A stretch of DNA of 64,000 nt, taken from positions 3,906,001 to 3,970,000 of the forward strand of contig JBAIAC010000042.1 in NCBI GenBank assembly GCA_037349315.1, written 5' to 3'. The notes below the pieces were generated by a model that did not search any database, was not told the DNA's origin, and saw only the letters and a program-made list of their open reading frames with translations. Positions 1 through 11,600 of the stretch are shown here, piece after piece; position 1 is the first letter of the stretch, and each line of letters begins with the position of its first letter. The position numbers and the translations under genes are program-made. Source of the stretch: Chelydra serpentina (Eukaryota; Chordata; Testudines; Chelydridae).

Positions 1-780
1 TTGCAATTTTCAGAAGCCCTCACAGGGTTGCATGTGCCCAGACAGCTGCTGCTGCTGCTACTCTAGCCGTGGCAGAGGCACTTGGCAGCCAGCAGGGGTT
101 AGCACATTCACTGCACACAGACACCCATTGGTCACACACAGAGATACAGAGACCCCGTCACACACTGACTGCAACCCCCCAAACACACGGCAGGACCCAA
201 GCTGCATGAGAAGCCAGGGAAGCCGGTCAGGGCGCAGAGAGAGCCAGTGTGTGCTGTGGAATCCCTTGGGGAAGATGGGGCAGGAGAGGAGTGGTATGGG
301 GAGGGGTAAGGTTAGGGAGTGGGAGAGGAATAGAGGGATGCACAGGGGATTTTGGGAGTGGTCCCTATGAGGAATGATTCTTCTTCCAGGGGGCCACAGC
401 TGAGGTTGGCTAGTCAAGTCCAGCTCAGTCTGTGAGGCGGTTCAGAGGGACCTACCCCTCCCCCGCTCCCCGAAGCTGTGTGAAAGGGAAACATGGTGGG
501 ATATGAAGTGCGCTGGTGAGAAATGAACGTACCATGGAGGGGGGAAATTGAACAACTCGTTCACATTACAGGGTTTGAAAAGAAGTGCATCAGCATCTCA
601 GTAATGCAACCTGGAATTCACTGTGGCTAGTTTGACAAAACCCTCTGCTCACTGTGCAGCTCTGGGCAAAAGGTCAAACAAAATGTGAGAATCCATAAAA
701 ATGGGATGGTGAAAAACATGGAAATATTATACAGCCATTATGTAAATCAGTGTTTCGCTCTCATCTGGAGTACTGTGTTG
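1..780. other. Non-coding flank upstream of BTN-A's last exons
   Basis: No exon with convincing splice sites and no recognisable repeat was seen here. Because BTN-A's penultimate exon lies downstream at 2856, this stretch is probably intron of that gene. The open frames present on both strands lack domain similarity. Confidence 0.4.
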
Positions 781-960
781 GGTACAGCTCACCCCATCTC
801 AGGAAGGGTATCGAAGAAGAAAAGGGGGCTCAGAGACAGGCAATGAGAATCAGTATGAGGAGAGATTGAAAAAATTGGGAATTTTTACCTTTAAAAGAGA
901 GGAGTGAGAGGGGATGTGATACAAATCTATTGCACAGACCCCCTGAACAGAAGATGATTT
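781..960 (+). mobile_element. CR1 LINE fragment (end of reverse-transcriptase ORF)
   Basis: The + strand reads as a decayed version of the CR1 ORF2 C-terminal segment, with YEERLKKLG followed by FTFKREE, preceded by a degraded stretch equivalent to the usual 'SPHLKKDI...QKRATKM' part. Frameshifts and stops interrupt it, so it is an old dead fragment. Confidence 0.65.
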
Positions 961-2855
961 AGGCTGAAATGTCAAACACTTGGTAGTTAGGAAATGCCAG
1001 CTTTCTGCTTGCCTGTACGTCCTTAATTCTCACCACTTGTGCATCCATCCTGGGCAGTGAAAGAATGACGCAGGGGTCCTGTGGCAAAAAACAGTGTGAT
1101 CATGTATGGAGATTGTATCATAACACACACACACGGGACACTGGCTAATGGTCCAACCCCAGGGACACAATATCTTGCCAGAGAACACAACAGAAGAGTA
1201 GCGGGAGTGGAGAAAGGAGCTTTACAGGCAATAACCGATACAGACACTGGGAACTGGTGGGAATAATTTCAGTTCTTCCAGCTCCTCGTGGAGCTCTGGC
1301 CTGTGGTCTTTGCAATCAGTGTGTGACGGGGCCGATACAGCATCGGGATGAACCAATGGGTGTGTGAGGTGTGAGTGTGTATGTTAACGTGTCTGCTGAG
1401 TTAGGTCTTTGCCTGTGTCAGACATGAAGATGAGCCATCCAGCTTTGGAAATTAACATGACAGCAGAGGAATGTGAGCAAAAGAAATGGACACGTGTTAT
1501 TTACATTTGCTCATTTTTGCACCACAAACCACATGCTTGCCAGAGAGTTTTCTTTATCTTTTGCTTGTGCTAAGAATCCGTGCACTAAAAGCGACATCTG
1601 TGCTGGCCACACACCCAACTCCTAAACTAAACGGCGCAGGCTGGGATGGGACACATTGGTCAGTGAAGGAGGTAAAAGCCTGAGAAGTAGGTCAGGGTCA
1701 GTAGACTGGGGAAGGGTAACATGGACATGAGTTTGGTGGTGGGGAGAGAAGACTGGACTTAGACTCCCAGGCTCCTTTGGAAAATGGGGCCTAGGCACTT
1801 CGTGGATATTGACAATTGTACCCAAAGCCACCAAGTCCATGCTCATTCTCTATCTTTAGCTAAGTTTAGTTTACCCCAGTAGACTGTCTTCAGGGACAAA
1901 AACTTGCTACAGTGGACAACTTGGAAGGGGAAATATCAAATCTTCTCCTATGCTTCAACCTTTATATCCTATTTAAGGAGCCAAAAGAAAACCCTTTTCT
2001 CCCACCCAGGGCTGCCAAGGGGTGGCGGGAGGGAGACAAAAGGTTCAACTGCCGTGGGGCCCGGAGATTATTGAGGGCCCGGGGCCCCCGGCCACCTCTA
2101 CTGTGGCTGCGGCCAGAGGCCCTGGCCCTTTAAATCACCACCAGAGTCCTGGGCGGCGGGCCGGGCACTGAAGGGCTGGGTGATGGAAACTATCCCTCAA
2201 TTCTGTTGGCAGCCCTGCTCCCATCCCTTTCAAAATTCCCCTTCCCACCTCAGGCCTACTCCCATTGAATCCCAGGGGAGATTGGCCAGCGACATGCATG
2301 GCAGCCGGACCAGGTCTTTGTTAGCAGGCTTGCAATGTCACTTCAGAGTGTCAGAAGGGAAAGTCTAATTTATGATTATTAATAATTATAAAAGTGATTG
2401 ATAGAAATTCTGCTAAGGAAAAAAGCGTCTGTTAAAATTGTAGCCAGTGACAGAGAAATGCTCGTACGTGTATTTGGGGATTGTTTACGCTGAATTCTAG
2501 AACTAATTTTTTTCCCACTGTAACATTTTATACGCATAAGGGGCCACTCAGTCATTACCAGAACGCTGGACATGTTGGGATTGGTTTGGGCCCACCCGAG
2601 CCTCATTGGCGTGATGGTGCGTGTGAGGTCGTGCCGCATGGGGGACACCATTTTTCAGAGATGGAGGGGCGGAGTGATGTCCCCCATCCAACACTGGACA
2701 AAATCACATCCCTTTTAGACCCCGTGCTGGACAGCGGACAAACCTCTCAAACAGAGGCCTGGCCATTTTAATCCCAGACGAGTGGCCTCCCTCTATACAA
2801 CATTATTTCTGTTAATTTGCTTGTTCAGACGAGCTCTCATCTTGTGTGTTTTCAG
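961..2855. other. Probable BTN-A intron; GC-rich repeat-like patch
   Basis: No exon is recognisable. A GC-rich patch at about 2010-2170 has runs of GGGCCCGG and a GGCCCTTTAAAT motif that resemble a common turtle interspersed repeat, but termini could not be defined. A short CA-rich stretch lies near 1125. Confidence 0.35.
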
Positions 2856-2888
2856 GGCTGGGAAGCACTGCACCACCTGTACAAGAAG
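2856..2888 (+). CDS. BTN-A linker exon (33 nt, partial gene)
   Basis: This is a 33-nt phase 1/1 exon flanked by TTTTCAG and GTAACT. It aligns in position and length with the 33-nt exon of BTN-B at 46433-46465, which sits immediately before the PRY-SPRY exon. Read in phase, it joins to the SPRY exon to give ...[13 protein letters not shown]. It encodes the cytoplasmic linker between coiled-coil heptads and the B30.2 domain. Upstream exons of the gene lie before the window or could not be found. Confidence 0.6.
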
Positions 2889-4413
2889 GTAACTGACGTT
2901 CAGATTCTCTCAATGTCCCAATCTCAGCTGCTGTTAGAACGTTTTGCTTCTTTCCCCTGACTGTGGCCCTGGGAGGGGAGTTCATTGCTCAGGGCAGAGC
3001 TCACAAGCATCCTGCATTTCACAGCACGTCGGGAGGGGAGGGAGGTTGTGGAGCCATGGCCTGAGGTACAGCAGTAAATCCAGACACTATTGTGTCTCCT
3101 CCTGTCCCTCCTCTGCCTTCATGTGCAGTGCGACCTGCAGAGCTTCCTGAGCACAACGCCCAGCCTCGCTGCACAGCCACTGACCTGTCCCAGCCCCGAG
3201 CACAGGGCCAAAGACACAGCTCCTCTACCCACCAGCTCCCCAGGGCTGCTCCTGCTCACATCCCCCTCCCTGCCTGAGGCCCTGGGGCACAGACCCATGG
3301 TCTGTGGAACAGGACCAAACTGAATTATGGGTCTGTTCTTGAGTGCCCAGCAACAGAGGATTAAAAATTCAGAGTTTGGAAAGAGAGGAAATGACGTGTA
3401 AATGCGCAATTCAGAGATTAGAGAGAGAAACAAAGATATTTCCAGTGACAAAATGGGGAGGTGAGGAAATAAAATATGCACAGTGACGAGAACCCTGGTG
3501 CTAGAGAACAGGGAGAGCCCAGTGGGAAAGTCATGAGAGTGCAGAGAGGGAGACACATCGGGATTGGGAAGGGACCAGTTCTTCAAAGGAACCAGAAGAT
3601 TGAGGGATGGGGCAGCATTTGAAAGGGTCTGTCGGACAGGCAGTGCCTGGCAGGAACAGGAGGGTGGGGAGAGCACCAGGCCGTCAGCTAAATGGGGCTG
3701 GTGTGGAGGCAGTAGGAGTGGGGACAGGTGGAAGGTTTGGTGCTGGTGGCTGCTTGGAGGGAACAGGCAGGTGAGTTGCTGTTTTCACACTCAGCAAATT
3801 ATAACATTTCACTTCCTGCTGCCCTGGGCCTCCCCTGCCCCATCTCCTCCTCATCCAATATGGTTTTCTCTCCCCTCTGGGATCCCTTCCTTCATGTTTC
3901 CATTCACCTCTCTGCTTGGCCTCCCTCCTTCTCCTCCTGCTTCTTCTCCCCCACCACTTCCCTTGCTCTCATGTAGGCTGAGGGTGCAGGGATGGGAGGC
4001 ATCTGTTCTCCCCTCCCAGAGATGATCTCTCTCAGCTGGGAATGTGGGGTTTCAGTGGAGAGGAAGCTCAGTTTCTCACCATTCTGTTGCCCTCCCCACC
4101 CCACCCCTGACACGTGGGTCTCTAGTCCCCTCCCTGGAGAGATATGGAGCAGGACATGAAAGAGCCTGAGTCCCAGACCTGGCTCAAGTGACCCTTTTGC
4201 TGCAGGGCTGGCCCATCTCTGCCAGGGGCGTGACTGTCCTCTGCACTGTGCTGACATCTCAGAGCTGCTCCCCATTCAGAGCTGAGGGGTAAATCCTGGA
4301 GGAAGGAGATTCCCTGAGTCACTCTCCAGCTGGGGCAGATTCTGTCACTGACCCCATCAAACCCTCCCCCAGGGCCGAGCTGTGCCCCTAACGCTCTGAT
4401 TCTCTCTCCCCAG
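2889..4413. other. BTN-A last intron, paralogous to 46466-48013
   Basis: The stretch from about 2980 matches 46560-46720 of BTN-B, and 4100-4413 matches 47690-48013 closely up to the shared acceptor CTCTCTCCCCAG. It contains no recognisable exon. The long minus-strand frame over 3119-3676 is a chance frame in intron DNA. Confidence 0.6.
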
Positions 4414-4925
4414 CGAATGTGACTCTGGATCCAGACACGGCTCATCCCGAACTCGTCCTGTCTGAGGATCGGAAAAGTGTGAGCTGGGGAGACACATGGC
4501 AGCGACTGTCCGACAACCCTGAGAGATTTGATTCTTGGCCCTGTGTGCTGGGCTGTGAGGGATTCACCTCGGGGAGACATTGCTGGGAGGTGGAGGTGGC
4601 AGGTGGGGGATACTGGGCTGTGGGGGTGGCCAGAGAGTCTGCGAGGAGGAAGGGATGGATCAGCCTTAGCCCTGAAGGGGGGATCTGGGCTGTGGAGCGG
4701 TGGTGGGATCAGTTCCGGGCTCTCAGCTCCCCTGTGACCCCCCTGCCCCTGAGCCAGGCCCCCAGCAGGATCCGGGTTTGTCTGGACTGTGGCCGGGGGC
4801 AGGTGACATTTATCGATGCTGGTGACGAGGCCCCGATCTTCACTTTCCCGCCGGGCTCCGTCCCTGGGGAGAGAATCCGACCCTGGCTCTGGGTGGGGGG
4901 ATCCCGGCTCCAACTGTGTCCCTGA
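4414..4925 (+). CDS. BTN-A terminal PRY-SPRY (B30.2) exon
   Basis: The exon starts after CCCCAG at 4413. It opens with the PRY motif [20 protein letters not shown], followed by SPRY landmarks [26 protein letters not shown] and RIRPWLWV, ending LQLCP then TGA. The frame is intact over about 170 codons, the full length of a B30.2 domain. In BTN family members this domain is cytoplasmic and binds ligands or partners. Because the preceding exon is the 33-nt BTN-type linker rather than the 60-nt TRIM-type exon, a butyrophilin-like gene is favoured over a TRIM. It is paralogous to 48014-48531. Confidence 0.85.
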
Positions 4926-5684
4926 GACACGCAGCACAGGGGGGAACCGGAATTCAGCCTCTCTAGCCTCACACACCCGTGTCTCTATGACCTCGGAGGA
5001 CTCCTGTCTACCCAGCCCCTGGCACCTCATCTCTATGGCTCCTGGAACCCCCTCCCCCTCCCTCTCGCAGCCTCAGGGATGGGAGGGAGTCGGGGAAGAA
5101 CCCCTGGGGCTGCAGGAGGGGCAGAGGGGCCCTGGGGAGCAGATATGGGGGCTGGGCAGGGCGAGAACTAACAGCTGGGCTGGGCACAGGCAGAGGTGGG
5201 GGTGGCAGGGACACAGCATGAATCAATCAGGGTTTGGCGTGTTGGGGAGAAGCAGCAGCAGCAGGGAGCGTTTTGTACAGGTCTGTGTCCTTAGATCTCA
5301 TTGGGGTCTCCCTGGCCGGGATCAGCAAGAGGGGAAGGGATAAGATCAGGGAAAGAAGAGAGCAGCCTAGGGGGATGATCTGTGACAGGGAGGGGAGACA
5401 CAGGAAAATAAATGGAAAGTGAGGGCTAGAACAATAATGAATAGAAAAGGACAGTGTGAAAGGAAAGGGAACGTGAGCGGGACGGAGAGATTTATTACCT
5501 GTTACTGAAAGTGAGACTGTAACTCATTAATTCCCTATATTAATTCCTGGGCATTGGTGCTATTTTAGTGCCATCAAGAAAATTGTTCTCAGTAGCTGGG
5601 GATCTCCTTGCCATGCTGCGGTTATTAAAGCTCCTTCTCAGCTCCTTTTACTTTGCTACTTTCCAGATATTTACTGTAAATAAA
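4926..5684 (+). other. BTN-A 3' UTR
   Basis: Sequence downstream of the stop is conserved with the BTN-B 3' region (48532-49604), including a conserved AATAAA block. Conservation of the paired block suggests transcribed 3' UTR, but no transcript evidence is available. Confidence 0.5.
5679..5684 (+). terminator. Candidate poly(A) signal of BTN-A
   Basis: AATAAA within TTTACTGTAAATAAAACATT. The same motif in the same context occurs at 49599-49604 after BTN-B, which supports its use. An earlier AATAAA also occurs near 5406. Confidence 0.5.
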
Positions 5685-6717
5685 ACATTACAAACAATTC
5701 TTCTTGTTTGTTCCCTTCAATATCCCAGCTGCAGGTGCTGGGGGCAGCGTCATGGGATTTGCTTCCAAAGTTGGTTGTGTCCCCGCAACCCCCACAGGGA
5801 AAATCATGTCTCTAGGAGGAGCGTTTCGGTTTTACTGTGTGATGTGTCACTCTCCAGCCTGTGCTCTGTCTCTGTCCTGTGCACACCCATGTCAGTCAGG
5901 AATTGCTCAGCTGTGCTCTGCGGAGAGGTGACTGGTTGCTCAGGGGACAATCCATGAAGGGACTCGGGTGTTGCTCACAGTGAGTAATTTTTAGGCAGCG
6001 AGACAATCACAGGAACAGCAGCATGTGACCCTCAGAGCTGAGTCAGGTGCCTAAACTGCCTAGACAATGACATGGGCAACACAGGCACCTTAGAATTCGA
6101 TTCACCACAGCCACCTCAGTAGGCGGGGAGCCATGTAAGCCAGCCAATAGGAGATGCCGACAAGGGGTAAAGGGGTGTCCTCAGCCACACCCCTCTCACA
6201 GATAGGTGCCTAAATCTAGGCTGCTGAGGGGTGTCTGTCTCTGCTTCGCAACCCACAAACAGGAACCCACAAACAGGAACCCACCACCTGATGTCCGGGG
6301 CCTCTAGTCGCAGCTGCTGCCAGTGGTGGCGGTGGCTGGGAGCCCCAGGCCCTTTGAAATTGCCCCAGCAGGCTGCAGGGCTCCTAGGCACATGCACTGA
6401 ATGGGTGCAGTGGCAGATTAGGGGAAGGAGAAGACCCGTACCCCGGCAGGAGCTGCACTGGGTGGAAAGAAGAAGCCCATGGAGATGTGGGGCTGAAGCC
6501 CCCAGCTTGGGACGCCCAGCTGCTCTAGTGGAAGAAGCTGCAGGTTTGAAGCCCTGACCCACCCTGTGTGCGTAGCTGGCCTGAGCCCCTCTCTCTCCTG
6601 TGCTGAGCTGGCTCGCACTCTCAGGCTGTGGAGTAATTCAGCCCAAATCTACTCACCTCAGTATCTCCATTTCCCCATCACCACACAGCTATGAAGGGAT
6701 TCAGCCTAGGAGGCAGG
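5685..6717. other. Intergenic DNA, partly paralogous to 49605-50180
   Basis: The interval to about 6255 matches 49605-50180 of the second unit. The remainder has no recognisable gene; a near-exact direct duplication of AACCCACAAACAGG occurs at about 6249-6275. Confidence 0.5.
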
Positions 6718-6866
6718 GTCAGTATTGGCCCCATTTGGCAGGTGGGATCTAGGATACACAGAGGTGAAGTGACTTTCCCAAGACCTAAGCAGTGAGTCTG
6801 TGGCAGAGCAGAGAACCAAACCCAGCACACCTGAGCCCCAGGCCTCTGCCGGAACCACTAGGCCAC
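6718..6866 (-). repeat. MIR-like SINE
   Basis: On the minus strand this reads TGGCCTAGTGGTT...TCTGCTCTGCCAC...GGAAAGTCACTTCACCTCTG, the tRNA-derived head and core of an amniote MIR-type SINE. It is diverged, with no clear target duplication. Confidence 0.65.
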
Positions 6867-7421
6867 CCTTCCTACCCGAGGAGTGGCAACCTCCTCTGCA
6901 GACACTAGACAGAGCCACCAGGAGGTGGGGAGCAGAGAGAGATGAGAAAAAGGACATGGGGGGGGGGGAAGCAAGAAGGGGAAACATCAGGAAGGGGAGA
7001 GAGCAAGGACTTAGAGACGAAACAAGAGGGAGGGAAAGGGGCAGGGAGAGCGGTAGGAAGGGAGAGGAGAAAAGAAGAAGGGAAGGGGAAAGACTCCTCA
7101 CTGGTCGTGACTCCCACCCACCTTCTTCCTACAGCCAACAGTGGCCCTCAGCTCCCAAACAAGCCCTAAGCAGGAGTGAGGCGCAGAGTGAACACAGTGT
7201 CTTTACACAGGGGTGTAGGTGAAGGCAAAACCAAAAGTCAGCACCTATGGCACAAATGTCAGGCAGACGGAGTCCACGTGGGCACAGCTTGTGCATGCGA
7301 GCACCAGCAGGGGCCCAATGACTGTTCTGCCCTTGGGCCTGGAATTGCTGTTGGCGGGCCTGGGGGGACTGTGCTCATGTCCTGCTTGGGGCCCACAGCC
7401 CGGCTCCGTGTGTGTTCCCAG
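6867..7421. other. Purine-rich tract and start of paralogous block
   Basis: A long G/A-rich tract covers about 6915-7090 on the + strand, with a run of G at 6958-6968. From about 7360 the sequence matches 60262 onward (GTGCTCATGTCCTGCTTGG), the left edge of the block interrupted by the hAT element that follows. Confidence 0.5.
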
Positions 7422-7666
7422 CAGGGCCGGTGCAACCACTAGGCGAATTTGGCAGTCGCCTAGGGTGCCAAGTGGTTGGGGGCACCAAAAAGCGTCGGCT
7501 TGTGGGGGCGGCGAGCCCCAGCTTTGGAGGAGCCGGCGCGGTGCAGGGGGGGCAGCAGCCCTGCAAAGGCGGCAGTGCTACTAGCCGGGAGGTGCTATGC
7601 TCCCCGCCTCTCCTGCCCAGCTGCAGCCTGGTTCCTCCTGCTGGGGGCTCCTGCAGGCTGCAGCGG

Positions 7667-7880
7667 ATGCATGCAGGCGGCGGCCCCCGTGCGCCCCCAG
7701 GCTTCTCCCTTGCCACACTCGGGCTCTGTGGCTCCCGGGCATGTGAGCCACCGCTGGAGCGTGGGGCCCTGAGCCTGCTCCGGGAGGGGCAGCGGCAGCT
7801 CACACTCCCGGGAGGCACAGAGCCCAAGCACGGCGAGGGGAGAGCCGGGGGACGCATGGGGGCCGCTGCCCACATGCATC
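7667..7880. repeat. Long inverted repeat inside the hAT element
   Basis: Arms of about 85 bp (roughly 7667-7750 and 7796-7880) are imperfect reverse complements: GGGCTCTGTGGCTCCCGGG in one arm pairs with CCCGGGAGGCACAGAGCCC in the other. The spacer is about 45 bp, so the transcript or single strand could form a long hairpin. Confidence 0.75.
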
Positions 7881-8104
7881 TGCTGCAGGAACCCCCAGGG
7901 AGGGCACCAGGCCGCAGCCCGAGACGTGCATCCCCGGTTCCCCCCTCACCGCGCTTGGGTTTGGCGGCTCACGGGAGTGTGAGCTGATGCTGCCGCCCCT
8001 CCCGCTGCCTCAGCACTCTGCGGGGGAGGGGCTGTGCATGCAGCAGCCCGGCTGCGTGTTTTGCCTCCACGTGGAGCCAGCAGCTCCAGCGGCCTGGGCC
8101 TGGT

Positions 8105-8535
8105 AAGGGGAGTCCTGGGGGGCAGTCAGGGAGCAGGGGGGGTTGGAAGGGTTGGGAGTTCTGCAGGGGGCCTGTCAGGGGGCGGGGGTGTGGAGAAGGA
8201 TCGGAGCAGTCAAGGAACAGGGAACGGGGGGGGGGGTTGAACGGGTCAGGAGTTCTGGGGGTCCTGTCGGGGTGGGGAGTGGTTGGATGGGGCGTGGGAG
8301 TCCCGGGGGTCTGTCTGGGGGTGGGGGTGTGGATAAGGGTCGGGGCAGTCAGGGGACAGGTAGGGGATGGGGTTCTAGGGGGGCAGTTAGGGTGAGGGGG
8401 TCTCAGGAGGAGGCAGTCAGGGGACAAGGAACAGGGAGGCTTAGGTAGGGGGTGGGGCTCTGGGGGGCAGTTAGGGGCAGGGGTCCCAGGAGGGGGCAGT
8501 CAGGGGACAAGGAGTGGGGGGGTTGGGGTTTATGA
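8105..8535. repeat. G-rich degenerate tandem repeat
   Basis: Irregularly spaced copies of GGGGCAGTCAGGGGACAAGG and related G-rich units recur across the segment, for example near 8341, 8410 and 8495, within the hAT element. The array probably expanded after the element formed. Confidence 0.6.
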
Positions 8536-8741
8536 CAGGGCAGTCGGGGTGGGAAGTGGGAGGGAGTGGATGGGGGCGGGGAGGCAGGAACTTGGTCTGG
8601 GGAGCAGCCCCTGGGCATGGCTGGTCCCTGGAGTCTATAAAGGCTCATGGGGATTTGCCCCTCAATGAACCCATGGGGCGGGGACAGGGTGGAATTTTCG
8701 CCTAGGGCACAAAATATCCTTGCGCCAGCCCTGGTTCCCAG

Positions 8742-9555
8742 AGCTTCCCCTCTCTGTCTGTCGCCCTTTCTGCTCCCTGTGCTGTTTTAGATTAATGATG
8801 AAACTCATTTAGAGGGCTTCCCTTGGATAACTGATAGAGATTTAGGATCTGAATTCTCACTTGCACAGTACTTAAAAATCTTAAGCAGGCCAGCCCCCCA
8901 AAATCATGAGATTTAATAATAATAATAAATAGTAAATATTAGTATTATTTTATTTGCCTTTTGGTTTCTCAGAGCTTTAAACAGCATTGGGTGAAATTTT
9001 TAAGTGTTTCTCTGCAACAGAGAAAGCTAGATACTTCCTTTGTTTAGAAAACAAAAGCTGAGAGTCTCACCTCCTCACATGCTTCCAGGAGCTGGGGCTT
9101 CATCAAACACACCAAATATTGCAAAACTCGTGCTAAAATCATGAAAGTTGGTGATGTTGCAGCCCCTTTGCACTGAGCCAAAGCAGCGTTAGTGTAAATG
9201 AGAATCGGGTCTTGAAAATACTGATTCCAACTTACCCAAGCTTTTAGCCTCTGAGTTTATTATCACGAAGCTTGGAAGGATTCGCTTTTATTCATAAATG
9301 TTGGCAATGCTTGCTTTTGCTGTCTACACACAGACTAATGAAAACATATTTCAATTGATAATAAATGAAAAGTACAGCTATGCAAAGTAAGAACAAGGCT
9401 GCTTGAGAACTTATTTAAGTTTGATTGAAGGAGAGTGACTCTGACAAGTGATGTGACCATCTGTGTTTTCATGATTATAAAGCTTCAACTTTTCGAATCT
9501 CGGTGTCTGCTGACCTTAAATCATTGTGATCTGACTCGCTATTGACGTATCCCCG
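8742..9555. other. Non-coding block paralogous to 60330-61150
   Basis: Matching landmarks include TAACTGATAGAGA, GAATTCTCACT, TTTATTTGCCTTTTGGTTTCTCAGA and TATTCATAAATGTTGGCAA in both copies. In the second unit this block leads within about 600 bp to the TRIM RING exon; here the homology stops at CTATTG..TATCCCC (about 9555) and a GC-rich block follows. Confidence 0.7.
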
Positions 9556-10370
9556 GGAAGGGAAACACCCGGTCGCTGCTGCAGGAGCTGCCAAGGCAGA
9601 GCCCGGCGGCCTCGCTCCGCTTCTCTCCGGCAGCGAACGGGGCCGGTTTGTTCCTGGGCGGAGCCTGTTGCGTGTCTGGGGCTGGCCCCTGGGGGCGGGG
9701 CTTCTACCTTCTTTGGTTGGTTGGTTTTAAATTTCCCTCCCGAGAACGGGATTGGCTCCCGGTTACCCAATCGGCTTTAAGAAAGTTTCGTCACTGCGGC
9801 TGCGCGATGTTTTGGTTTCGTTTTCAGGATCCCCCCGGTTGCTGCTGGTTCCATTTCTTGCTCCTCCCGCGGCGCCACGTGTCTGGCTGCGGCGCCGGGC
9901 TCGGGTGCCGGGGCCTTGACTTGCTCGTATGGGTGGGGGCTGTTGGCTACCCCACTTCTGCACCCCCACGCCCACGTGGCTGCACCTGGCTCACTGCAGG
10001 GGGTTGTTGGTTTGGGGGTGGGGGATAGTTGTGGCTGCAGCGGGGCAGCATCGATTTACCTGCCCTAGCCCTGCTCGCCTGGCAGTTGCAGTGCACCAGC
10101 CCTGCGGGGGGGGGGACGACACACAGGCTGTGGGGGGGAGGGGCAGGCAGAGGCTGCAGCAGAATTTGGGGGGACTGGCCCAGCTTGGGTGGGGATGGGG
10201 GTGGCTCCACTGGGCTGGTGGGGGAAGGGGAGTGACACCCACTGTCTTGTGCACATTTTTGGGCAGCTGGGGGTGGGGTCTATTGGGGGGTCTGCTCTGG
10301 CTGTGTAATAGCTCTGTGTGTGGGGATGCTTTATACATTTGGAATCAGAAAATCTCTCCCCCCAACCCCC
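9556..10370. promoter_or_regulatory. GC/CpG-rich block, candidate promoter
   Basis: The block is rich in CpG and contains a GGGGCGGGGC GC-box (about 9692), a CCAAT box on each strand (GATTGGCTC near 9750 and CCAATCGGC near 9767) and a TTTTAAAT stretch. It has no counterpart in the paralogous copy and no coding similarity. It could be a CpG-island promoter for TRIM-C or a GC-rich transposon interior. The second half (9930-10280) is G-rich and looks more repeat-like. Confidence 0.4.
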
Positions 10371-10379
10371 ATAGAGCAT

Positions 10380-11600
10380 AGGGGGGTGTCCCTAGGAGGA
10401 GAGTTTGCCGCTTACTGGGATGTGTCACTTTTCAGCTTGTGCAGCTCCTGGCCACAGGTATCCGGTTAAAGCCACCAGCTGCTCAATCCTGGCCTCAGAG
10501 AACAGTGGAACAGGAGACAGCCTGTCCCCAGCCCAGGAAGGACCATTAATAGAAACCTTCCCACCCCAAGGCAAAGGGAGCAGGAGGTGGTAGCCCTGGA
10601 GGGAGAGTCTCTCCTTAAATACAGGAACAGGGGGAAGCGTCTAGGAAAGAGCCCCCCTCAGCCCAAAGCAAAGGGACGTGACAACCCTGAGGGGGAGACC
10701 TCTCGATTCATGTCTGAATTTAATATTTCTGCTGGGCTCTATAGCCCAGATCAAGTGTAGTAGTCTCTTGACCTATCAAAGGCCCTGATCAATTGTCTTG
10801 ATGTGTTGGTCTTTTGGTCTTGAGGTGAACACTTTGTCTTTGTTTCATGGACCCTGAAGTGAAAACATTCTCTCGATCTGGCCTTTTGGCTATAGATCAA
10901 ACATAATTTCTGCTGTAGAAATATTCACCAGAATCCACCTGGTCAGAGTTAAGGATGTTTCGATGCTGGGCCATGAGACGGTTTCTGTTTACTGGTGCGT
11001 GTGTGTGTCTCAGAACTGGTTAGGTGCCAGTTGTAAGGGGAATCCAAGCTTCTGAGCCCCAGGAACCCCAGAGAAGTCAAGACTCTGGCACCAGAACAAA
11101 GCCCATCCACTGTTCTAATCTTGGGGTCCCTGGGCACATTCTTTGGGGATTCTCCCCCTATCTGAGGTGTGAAACTTGCTGCCTAACCCCCTGGTGTAGA
11201 GCTGACCCTCTGGACTCCCACATGCTTAAACAACCAACAACACCATCTCCCAGAACTCCACACCAAGCGTAGAGCCTTCTGGTTTCAGCTGAACTCTCTC
11301 TGGAGGCATGCAGTAGTTGTGAAGCATTTCACACACACAGACTCTTTGCACACATCCTACACACTATTGCTCTTTCACTTATCCAGATAAAGCACAGGAG
11401 AGTTCAGATCATGTAGCACAAAATGACCAACCCAACTGCAGTGCCCCTCACTAGCTCACCCTTCCCTTGGGAGTCCTGGGGGCCATCTTGGCTCAGGAAA
11501 AGCAAACAGGGCCTCTGGCCTCATGAACTTGCTGCTTGCTGGGGGTCTTTGCTCTCTCCTGAGTTGGAGACAAAGAGCAAGTTCCATGAAGGGACTGAGG
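10380..11600. other. Non-coding block paralogous to 50590-52060
   Basis: Shared landmarks include TTAAAGCCACCAGCTGCTC, GAGGGGGAGACCTCTC and AGTTAAGGATGTTTGGATGC-type sequence. No exon is visible. It carries the intact target site (CCCCCTGGTGTAGAG, about 11191) for a PLE insertion present in the other copy. Confidence 0.7.

Larger units (their letters stand above)
7422..8733. mobile_element. hAT non-autonomous element, 1.3 kb
   Basis: Terminal inverted repeats are CAGGGCCGGTGCAA (left) and TTGCGCCAGCCCTG (right). It is flanked by a perfect 8-bp target duplication GTTCCCAG (7414-7421 and 8734-8741), the hAT hallmark. No transposase is recognisable; the long frames inside are GC-rich chance frames. 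The interior has a long imperfect inverted repeat and a G-rich tandem array. The paralogous locus near 60315 lacks it. Confidence 0.9.

Noticed and set aside
3119..3676. 185-aa minus-strand open frame
   Set aside because: Intronic between BTN-A exons, composition Leu/Ser/Pro-rich from a purine-rich strand, and no paralogous frame is kept in 46.7-47.5 kb.
4122..5030. 302-aa minus-strand open frame
   Set aside because: It is antisense to the BTN-A PRY-SPRY exon; GC-rich, conserved coding sequence leaves the opposite strand open. No domain in that reading.
7375..8450. Several long open frames on both strands
   Set aside because: All are inside the hAT element at 7422-8733, low-complexity GC-rich, with none shared by related copies.
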